In this document: piece after piece, positions 58,772 through 64,000 of the stretch
How the letters are laid out: the number at the start of each line of letters is the position of its first letter
Position numbering within the stretch: the first letter of the stretch is position 1
NCBI GenBank assembly: GCA_040222275.1
Contig: JAVKDJ010000038.1
Location: 1-64,000 of the forward strand
Length of the DNA: 64,000 nt
Reading direction: 5' to 3'
From: CAXBNB01 sp040222275
GTDB lineage: Bacteria; Bacteroidota; Bacteroidia; Cytophagales; Cyclobacteriaceae
Translations under genes and position numbers: made by a program
The notes under the pieces: generated by a model
Databases searched by the model: none
Seen by the model: only the letters and a program-made list of their open reading frames with translations
Told to the model about the DNA's origin: nothing

Positions 58772-61138
58772 ATGAGTTTTATAGAAGAATGTATTGCGAA
58801 TCAGGAATTTCCGTTCAAAAGCCGGTTGAGTTTTTCGAACCTAATCGGATATTGGCAGGTGCGCACCAACGACCCCAACGAATTCAAATCGCTTTGTGCC
58901 AAAGAGGTAGTAAACCGGGTCAATCAGGTTCCTGGGTTTTTGAAACCGATAGATGACCTTTTGCTACTAGAGCAACACCCTGAGCTGGTAGAATTAATAT
59001 TGTCGGCCATATTTCCCCCGGCACTGGAAGATGAAATGATTTCTGTATTGGTTCCTTTTACCAAAACCGATGTGTATTCTTCCCCGGCTTACAAAAAACT
59101 GATGCAGGTAGCCGGATCCTATGAGGCACTCGTTGGGGAGATGGATATGAAGGAAATGATGGGGCACAAAATGATGAATGCATACGCCTCTATTATGGAG
59201 ATGTACTATGGTATTACCATCAATCTCGACAGGTATTTTGTCTATACACTGGCTGATTCTAAAACAGGCCTGAAAAAACATTATAAAGTAGAGATAGACC
59301 CCAAATTTTGTGAAATCATTTTGAAAGGGGATTTGCCCCAATTGACAGAAGATGATATCAAATATCTGATTGATAACCTGTACAATTTGGATGCCTGGAT
59401 AGAGAAACTGCCACCTCACCTGTTCGAATTTCAAGGCATTATCATATTTAAACTGAGAGACCAGACCAGTGAGGAGGTGCTTTCAAGGATTAAGGATGAC
59501 CTGCTGAAAAGAGACAGTATTGTGAACAAGGAAGGGTTTGAGCAGCTGGAAACGAGGTTTCGTTCCCTGCTGCAACTGTCCGACCTGAAACTGGGTATAG
59601 CTGCTTATCAAAAAAGCAACAATTGTTTTATGAATTTCGGCCAACGCATCATCAGGAGCATATTGATGGGGAGTGAGCAGGGACTAGGCTGCCAGGTGAC
59701 CAATAGTTCACTGCACGAGTGGTTTATGAACAACCCTGAGCCGATGGTGATAGATGACCTGACGCGCAGTACCAAAATGGGGGGGTATGAGCAAAAACTG
59801 ATACAGGATGGGTTGCAGACTTTAATTTTAGGCCCCTTGTTTTACAACAATGAATTTGTGGGTTTGCTGGAGCTGGGCACCCCCAATGCTGGCGACTTGA
59901 ACGCCCTGGCCATGACCAAGGTGAAAGAGGTGTTGCCGTTGTTTGCTGTGGCTGTAAAAAGGAGCTCGGAAGAGTTGGAGAACAAAATTCAGTCGATTAT
60001 AAAAGAAAAATATACTTCGATACATCCTACAGTGGAATGGAAATTTGAGCAGGCGGCACACGACATTCTGGCCCAGGAAACAGAGGGCAAAAACCCTGTG
60101 CCCAAGCCAATTGTGTTCAATGATGTGTATCCGTTGTATGCAGCCAGCGATATCAGAAATTCGTCTGTTGAAAGAAACAGGGCTATCAATTCCGACCTGA
60201 AAGAGCAATTGAGGCTGGCCAGGAAAGTTTTGAATAAGGCTTTTGAACTGAACCAATTGCCGATATTGGAGGAAACCATCTTCCGGCTCGATAAGTACTA
60301 CAAGGTGCTGAAACGCAAATTGATTACCGGTGACGAGGTATCGATCCTGGAGTTTTTGCAAAAGGAGGTTGAGCCGGTTATTGCCAATCTGGAAGCGAAC
60401 AACCCGAAGTTTCGAGAGGAGGCCAGGGTGTACAAAGATAGCCTGGATGAAAACCTGGGGGTAGTATATAAAGCCCGCAAGGCTTTCGAAGACAGCCTGA
60501 CGAAAATCAATGAGGTAACAAGCACTGTACTGGATGAAGAAGAAGTGAAGGCGCAGGAAATGTTCCCCCACTTTTTTGAAAAATACAAAACCGATGGCGT
60601 GGAGCACAACATATACGTTGGGGCTTCCCTGTCGGAAAAGCTTCAGTTTGATACCGTTTATCTAAGGAACCTGAGGTTGTGGCAATTGATGGTAACAGCG
60701 GAGGTTGCCCGAAAGACGGCCTATATGATTCCCCAGTTGCCTTTGCCATTGGAGACGACCCACCTCATTCTGGTGCATAATGCCCCTTTGTCTATCAGGT
60801 TTAGAATGGACGAGAAAAAGTTTGATGTAGATGGGGCCTACAACATAAGGTATGAAATAATTAAAAAACGCATCGACAAAGCACTGGTGAAAGACTCTGA
60901 CGAACGTATCACCCAGCCTGGTAAAGTGGCTATTATTTATAGCCAGGACAAGGATGCCGCTGAATATTTGACGTATATAGATTTTCTGCGTTCGAAAGAT
61001 TTGCTGGTGGGTGAGGTGGAAAACCTGGAGCTGGAAGAATTGCAGGGGGTTAGTGGCCTGAAGGCATTACGGGTGGCAGTGAAAATCCAGAAATCTTCCA
61101 TCATGAAAGAAGTGGAGGATATTTTGCAGACGGCTTAG
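58772..61138 (+). CDS. GAF-domain protein, conserved in Cytophagales
   Basis: The 788-residue cytoplasmic protein has an N-terminal helical region (about 1-250), a GAF-like domain (about 270-400: LQLSDLKLGIAAYQKSN, MVIDDLTRSTKMGGYEQKLIQDGLQTLILGPLFYNNEFVGLLELG) and long C-terminal helices with PLFAVAVKRSSEEL. It has no kinase, cyclase or HTH output domain. Role unknown, perhaps a scaffold or sensor. A TATCTTTG box at 58718-58725 is a possible -7 element. The facing gene is ppk1. Confidence 0.7.
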   Translation: MSFIEECIANQEFPFKSRLSFSNLIGYWQVRTNDPNEFKSLCAKEVVNRVNQVPGFLKPIDDLLLLEQHPELVELILSAIFPPALEDEMISVLVPFTKTDVYSSPAYKKLMQVAGSYEALVGEMDMKEMMGHKMMNAYASIMEMYYGITINLDRYFVYTLADSKTGLKKHYKVEIDPKFCEIILKGDLPQLTEDDIKYLIDNLYNLDAWIEKLPPHLFEFQGIIIFKLRDQTSEEVLSRIKDDLLKRDSIVNKEGFEQLETRFRSLLQLSDLKLGIAAYQKSNNCFMNFGQRIIRSILMGSEQGLGCQVTNSSLHEWFMNNPEPMVIDDLTRSTKMGGYEQKLIQDGLQTLILGPLFYNNEFVGLLELGTPNAGDLNALAMTKVKEVLPLFAVAVKRSSEELENKIQSIIKEKYTSIHPTVEWKFEQAAHDILAQETEGKNPVPKPIVFNDVYPLYAASDIRNSSVERNRAINSDLKEQLRLARKVLNKAFELNQLPILEETIFRLDKYYKVLKRKLITGDEVSILEFLQKEVEPVIANLEANNPKFREEARVYKDSLDENLGVVYKARKAFEDSLTKINEVTSTVLDEEEVKAQEMFPHFFEKYKTDGVEHNIYVGASLSEKLQFDTVYLRNLRLWQLMVTAEVARKTAYMIPQLPLPLETTHLILVHNAPLSIRFRMDEKKFDVDGAYNIRYEIIKKRIDKALVKDSDERITQPGKVAIIYSQDKDAAEYLTYIDFLRSKDLLVGEVENLELEELQGVSGLKALRVAVKIQKSSIMKEVEDILQTA

Positions 61139-61190
61139 GCATATCCCTATTGGGAGGTCAATGCGGGTATTGCGAGAGGGTACGCAATAG

Positions 61191-61223
61191 AAAGCCCCTT
61201 TCTGGTAAGCAAAAAGGGGCTTT
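61191..61223. terminator. Bidirectional terminator
   Basis: AAAGCCCCTTT (61191-61201) pairs with AAAGGGGCTTT (61213-61223), giving an 11-bp stem bordered by A and T. It serves the GAF gene (plus strand) and the small membrane protein gene at 61246 (minus strand). Confidence 0.8.
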
Positions 61224-61245
61224 TATATGTCTTTAGAAAGTGTTT

Positions 61246-61389
61246 TTAGTTTTTGCTTTCTACGTTTTTCTTCTTCTCTTTCCTTGCATTGATGAACAAA
61301 AGCGCATTCACAAATGCAACAAGGGTAATGACAATATTTACGAAAAGATCAACTCCACTGGTTACTGCCGGATTAAATAGGTCAAACAT
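61246..61389 (-). CDS. Small single-span membrane protein (47 residues)
   Basis: From ATG at 61389 the minus strand encodes 47 residues: an amphipathic start MFDLFNPAVTSGVDLF, a 20-residue hydrophobic helix (VNIVITLVAFVNALLFIN) and a strongly basic tail (ARKEKKKNVESKN). The stop at 61246 is immediately followed by a shared terminator, supporting a real gene. Orientation is N-out/C-in by the positive-inside rule. No family is recognised. It is too short to be found by long-frame searches. Confidence 0.6.
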   Translation of the reverse strand: MFDLFNPAVTSGVDLFVNIVITLVAFVNALLFINARKEKKKNVESKN

Positions 61390-61457
61390 GCCTTCTATGT
61401 TTAAGTTTCAATTAATATGCGAATATAAAAAGAATTTGAAAATCCCGGTAGTCTGGC

Positions 61458-61484
61458 TTTACTAAACTTCGAAAGTTTGGTAAA
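61458..61484. repeat. Hairpin after the tag gene
   Basis: TTTACTAAACTT pairs with AAGTTTGGTAAA across a three-base loop, with one wobble. It lies just beyond the tag stop. No T-run follows on the minus strand, so it may be a REP-like element and not a terminator. Confidence 0.45.
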
Positions 61485-61490
61485 ACCCAG

Positions 61491-62054
61491 TCACTCCTTA
61501 AAACAAAAACAATCCACCGTATGGTCATTGACCAGCCCGGTAGCCTGCATGTGCGCATATACTATGGTGCTGCCTACAAATTTAAAACCCCTCTTCTTCA
61601 GGTCTTTGCTCAGTGCATCAGACTCAGGAGTGGTGGCGGGTACTTCTTTCATCGACTGCCAGTTGCCTACTATCGTCTGGTTGTTTACAAAAGACCAGAT
61701 GTAGCTGTTGAAACTGCCAAACTCTTCCTGCACTTTTATGAAACGTTGCGCATTATTTACGGCCGCATTTATCTTGAGCTTGTTGCGAATAATTTCCGGG
61801 TTTTGGATCAGGGATTCGATTTTTTTAGCATCAAAACCGGCTACTTTTTGTACGTCAAAATTGGCAAAGGCCTTTTTATAACCTTCCCTTTTGTTGAGCA
61901 CAGTGCTCCAGCTCAGCCCGGCCTGGGCACTTTCCAATATGAGAAACTCGAAATGCACCCGGTCGTCATGTACGGGCACTCCCCATTCTTCATCGTGGTA
62001 TTTTTCATAGGCGAGGTAGGTGTCCTGTGCCCATTCGCATCTGGTAGGTGTCAT
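61491..62054 (-). CDS. tag: DNA-3-methyladenine glycosylase I
   Basis: The 187-residue base-excision enzyme removes 3-methyladenine. Marks are RCEWAQD at the start, YHDEEWGVPVHDD, QAGLSWSTVLNKREGYKKAF, and the late zinc-binding residues in HMQATGLVNDHTVDCFC together with the N-terminal Cys and late Cys/His. Its ATG overlaps the M28 peptidase stop by four bases (ATGA), so the two are one transcript. Confidence 0.94.
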   Translation of the reverse strand: MTPTRCEWAQDTYLAYEKYHDEEWGVPVHDDRVHFEFLILESAQAGLSWSTVLNKREGYKKAFANFDVQKVAGFDAKKIESLIQNPEIIRNKLKINAAVNNAQRFIKVQEEFGSFNSYIWSFVNNQTIVGNWQSMKEVPATTPESDALSKDLKKRGFKFVGSTIVYAHMQATGLVNDHTVDCFCFKE

Positions 62055-62944
62055 GGTTGATGGTTTTTTTTGTCGGTTTCTTTTACAAAATCCAAAATCA
62101 TTTCTACAACATTGCCATAAAATTCCGTGTCGATTTTATCGAAAGTATCGGTGCTCCGGTGGTAGTCGGCATGGTCTTCTACGCCAAAGTAGATGAAGGG
62201 GATTCCGTGTTTGTGAAACTCACCCTGGTCGGAATTATAAGTCCAGTCTTGCTCCCTCGAACTTTTTCTGTCATGTCCAAATTTCAATTTCACCGCCGGA
62301 TGCCCATCAGCCACTGCCAGCAAGGAAGGCTTTAGGTGTGGATAGTGGCTGGTACCGCAGGCATAGATTTCTTTTTTGCTGCTGCGGCTGATCATATCCA
62401 TGTTGATGTTGAGTGCGATTTTCTGATGGTCAATGTCAGAGACAAAATACCTGGCACCCTGTAGCCCATATTCCTCCCCGTCGAATGCGGCAAAGACCAA
62501 TGTGTAATTTGGCTGGATTCGTTTGAAATAATTGGCAATATAGATGAGGGCAGCTACACCCGAGGCATTGTCGTCAGCCCCGAAATAGACCTGGCCGGAT
62601 CTCACCCCCAAATGGTCGTAATGTGCTGAAATCACAATCATTTTGTCACTCTTCCCGGGAACCATTCCCAATAAGTTCACTCCATCCATCTTGCTTTTGC
62701 CGGTCAAAATCTCGAAAGGTTGGATATATGACTGCTGCCATGGTTCCAATCCGGCCTTTTCATATTGCGATATTATGTATTGTTGGGCCAGTTTGTGTCC
62801 GGGGGTACCGGGTTTTCTTCCGGCCATTTCTGCTGACGACAGTTCCTTTAGGTTTTTCACCAGTTGCTCCCGGCTTTGTGATTTCGATGGGAAAGCAAAG
62901 AGAAAAAATACAAGCGAAAGAAATATGTAGGCTCGATTCTTCAA
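62051..62944 (-). CDS. Secreted M28-family aminopeptidase-like zinc peptidase
   Basis: The 297-residue protein has a signal peptide (YIFLSLVFFLFAFPSKSQ). The M28 fold is shown by ISAHYDHLG (metal His and Asp), GADDNASGVAALI (bridging Asp), FAAFDGEEYGLQGARYF (catalytic and metal Glu), NINMDMISR (metal Asp) and a late His in VEDHADYH. It would be a periplasmic or secreted aminopeptidase. Translationally coupled to tag. Confidence 0.92.
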   Translation of the reverse strand: MKNRAYIFLSLVFFLFAFPSKSQSREQLVKNLKELSSAEMAGRKPGTPGHKLAQQYIISQYEKAGLEPWQQSYIQPFEILTGKSKMDGVNLLGMVPGKSDKMIVISAHYDHLGVRSGQVYFGADDNASGVAALIYIANYFKRIQPNYTLVFAAFDGEEYGLQGARYFVSDIDHQKIALNINMDMISRSSKKEIYACGTSHYPHLKPSLLAVADGHPAVKLKFGHDRKSSREQDWTYNSDQGEFHKHGIPFIYFGVEDHADYHRSTDTFDKIDTEFYGNVVEMILDFVKETDKKNHQP

Positions 62945-63027
62945 GTTTATTTTGGGACTAATTTCAATTTATCTATTTTTCAACGTTGTAATTTTGAAGT
63001 TATTCAAATCTAACTGAAATCTAATTG

Positions 63028-64000
63028 ATGAAGATGAACATACTTGCAAGAACTTTACTTTTGGCATGCCTGCCGCTCGCTACCCTGGCGCAGCAAATGG
63101 AGGACGAAATCAACATAGCCGGGTTCCGGTTTCTGGATTACAACAACCAGCTCCCTGAGAATTTACTTTCCACGAAAACGGCGGTTTTTGTGTCCGTGCC
63201 CCCACAATCCAGAAGTACCTCGGAACGGGGCGATTGGAAGGGCTTTTCAGAAACAGCACATGCCCAGTTTCGCAAAATGGGCATTGACGCCATAGGTTAT
63301 TATTTTATGGACGACCTGAAAAGCGGTAGTGATCCCGCACTGTATTTCGCAGAAGAACTGAGAAAAAGGCAGGTGAAGAATATTATTCTGCTGAGCCGTG
63401 TGCCATTGAAAATCAATGGTAAAATCACGGAACGCTATGTGCTGGTTATTACCCCGTTCAATGGGGAAAACTCTTTCATATCCAATGGCCAACAAGCCTG
63501 GAAAACACAGGGCAAAGAAATGGACAAAATCCTTAAAGTACTGGGAAAGGAAGTATATCGCTCGAAACAACCCAAAACCAACTTTTTGATTGCCGACCTG
63601 CCGGAGTTTTTTACAGATGCCGAAGTGATCAAAGGCAGGCGCATACCCACCTATGCCCGGGATCTGAAGGTGGACAAACTGGCTGTACCGCTGAGTACTA
63701 TTGTGGAGATTCCGGACAAGCGGCCCGGAGGAGCAATCAATAAAAATGTAGAAAAGGAAATAATAGAGTACAACAAGACAGTGACAAGGGACAATACGAG
63801 GCTTGAAAACATCATGAAGTCCTATCCACTCAAATACGAACTGACAGAAGCATCTACCGATAAGGAATTGTACAACCAGGGCTTTCAGTATGTGCTACTC
63901 AAACTCAATACTACGGGCGTCAACATCCGGGAAATGCTCGACTATGAGATGAATCCTATGGAAACGGACTATATCACAGTGAAAAATAAAGATGGGAAAA
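63028..64000 (+). CDS. Secreted protein of unknown function, 3' end outside the window
   Basis: The frame is open from ATG 63028 to the window end (324 codons seen). It begins with a signal peptide (ILARTLLLACLPLATLAQQ). The mature part has no domain I recognise: an early segment AVFVSVPPQS, later WKGFSETAHAQFRKMGIDAIGYYFMDDL, and YVLVITPFNGENSF. An in-frame ATG two codons later is an alternative start. It is divergent from the M28 gene. Confidence 0.7.
   Translation, partial: MKMNILARTLLLACLPLATLAQQMEDEINIAGFRFLDYNNQLPENLLSTKTAVFVSVPPQSRSTSERGDWKGFSETAHAQFRKMGIDAIGYYFMDDLKSGSDPALYFAEELRKRQVKNIILLSRVPLKINGKITERYVLVITPFNGENSFISNGQQAWKTQGKEMDKILKVLGKEVYRSKQPKTNFLIADLPEFFTDAEVIKGRRIPTYARDLKVDKLAVPLSTIVEIPDKRPGGAINKNVEKEIIEYNKTVTRDNTRLENIMKSYPLKYELTEASTDKELYNQGFQYVLLKLNTTGVNIREMLDYEMNPMETDYITVKNKDGK

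Noticed and set aside
59828..60607. 259-codon open frame opposite the GAF protein gene
   Set aside because: It is antisense to a well-formed 788-codon gene and its composition mirrors that coding strand.
61253..61465. 70-codon plus-strand frame
   Set aside because: It is the shadow of the 47-residue membrane protein on the other strand, which has far better coding features.
1..64000. CRISPR arrays
   Set aside because: No regularly spaced direct repeats were seen. The repeats found are dispersed hairpins with irregular spacing.
1..64000. tRNA and rRNA genes
   Set aside because: No T-arm plus acceptor structure was found; the GGTTCGAATC string near 6470 lies inside a lipoprotein gene.

Overview
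The window looks like a chromosomal segment of a Bacteroidota bacterium, most likely a marine or sediment member of the Cytophagales. The evidence is two proteins with type IX secretion C-terminal sorting domains, a histidine kinase with two-component propellers and a Y_Y_Y domain, TAnnTTTG-type promoters, weak ribosome binding sites, long-form IspG, and many families typical of the phylum (DUF2911, DUF3109, DUF5060, DUF1080, DUF6428). No rRNA, tRNA, CRISPR array or prophage was found. Housekeeping anchors are gyrB, murB, ispG, rarA, ppk1, tag, bcp and a DAHP synthase.

Region by region: 1-940 has no convincing gene but carries short palindromes, a 43-base direct repeat and a leftward terminator. 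944-2771 holds a DUF3109 protein and a FucP-like transporter. 2.8-8.2 kb is the accessory core: an AT-rich RHS/polymorphic-toxin graveyard. It contains the end of an RHS core, two probable C-terminal toxin tails, small lipoproteins and membrane proteins that look like immunity proteins, a partly duplicated two-gene cassette, three REP-hairpin-plus-RHS fragments with the same junction, and a toxin-antitoxin operon with a frameshifted toxin. 8.2-11.7 kb is a one-component-like sensor kinase with a stand-alone receiver. 11.8-16.7 kb holds small conserved genes, including a DUF6428 gene behind two ArsR-like operators. 16.9-25.5 kb has a large secreted DUF5060 protein, a small secreted protein whose start codon lies in a hairpin, ispG and a zinc metalloprotease. 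25.6-30.7 kb is a leftward run of enzymes that includes an epimerase-CBS fusion translationally coupled to DAHP synthase. 30.7-36.7 kb has an AlkB alkane hydroxylase, a DUF1080 lipoprotein, a REP-associated transposase with its REP hairpins, an amidohydrolase and a sulfatase. 37-45 kb has an ABC ATPase/hotdog pair, gyrB, murB, an EF-hand protein, a type IX cargo protein and a lipid-type metallo-hydrolase. 45-54 kb has a BCCT transporter, a CE15 esterase, an intradiol-dioxygenase-like lipoprotein, an ECF sigma factor with a membrane protein, and a ThuA/dehydrogenase/cupredoxin giant next to an AraC regulator. 54.9-64 kb has another type IX cargo protein, ppk1, a GAF protein, a small membrane protein, tag, an M28 peptidase and the start of an unidentified secreted protein.

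The lifestyle suggested is that of a heterotroph degrading sulfated and plant or algal polysaccharides (sulfatase, CE15, DUF1080, DUF5060, FucP-like permease), possibly using alkanes (AlkB), and taking part in contact-dependent or RHS-mediated competition. The most unusual material is the 2.8-8.2 kb immunity-gene island stitched together by REP-like hairpins, a pair of structured repeats whose hairpin arms differ in sequence but keep pairing, and a repeated ECF-type promoter lying directly against two start codons.
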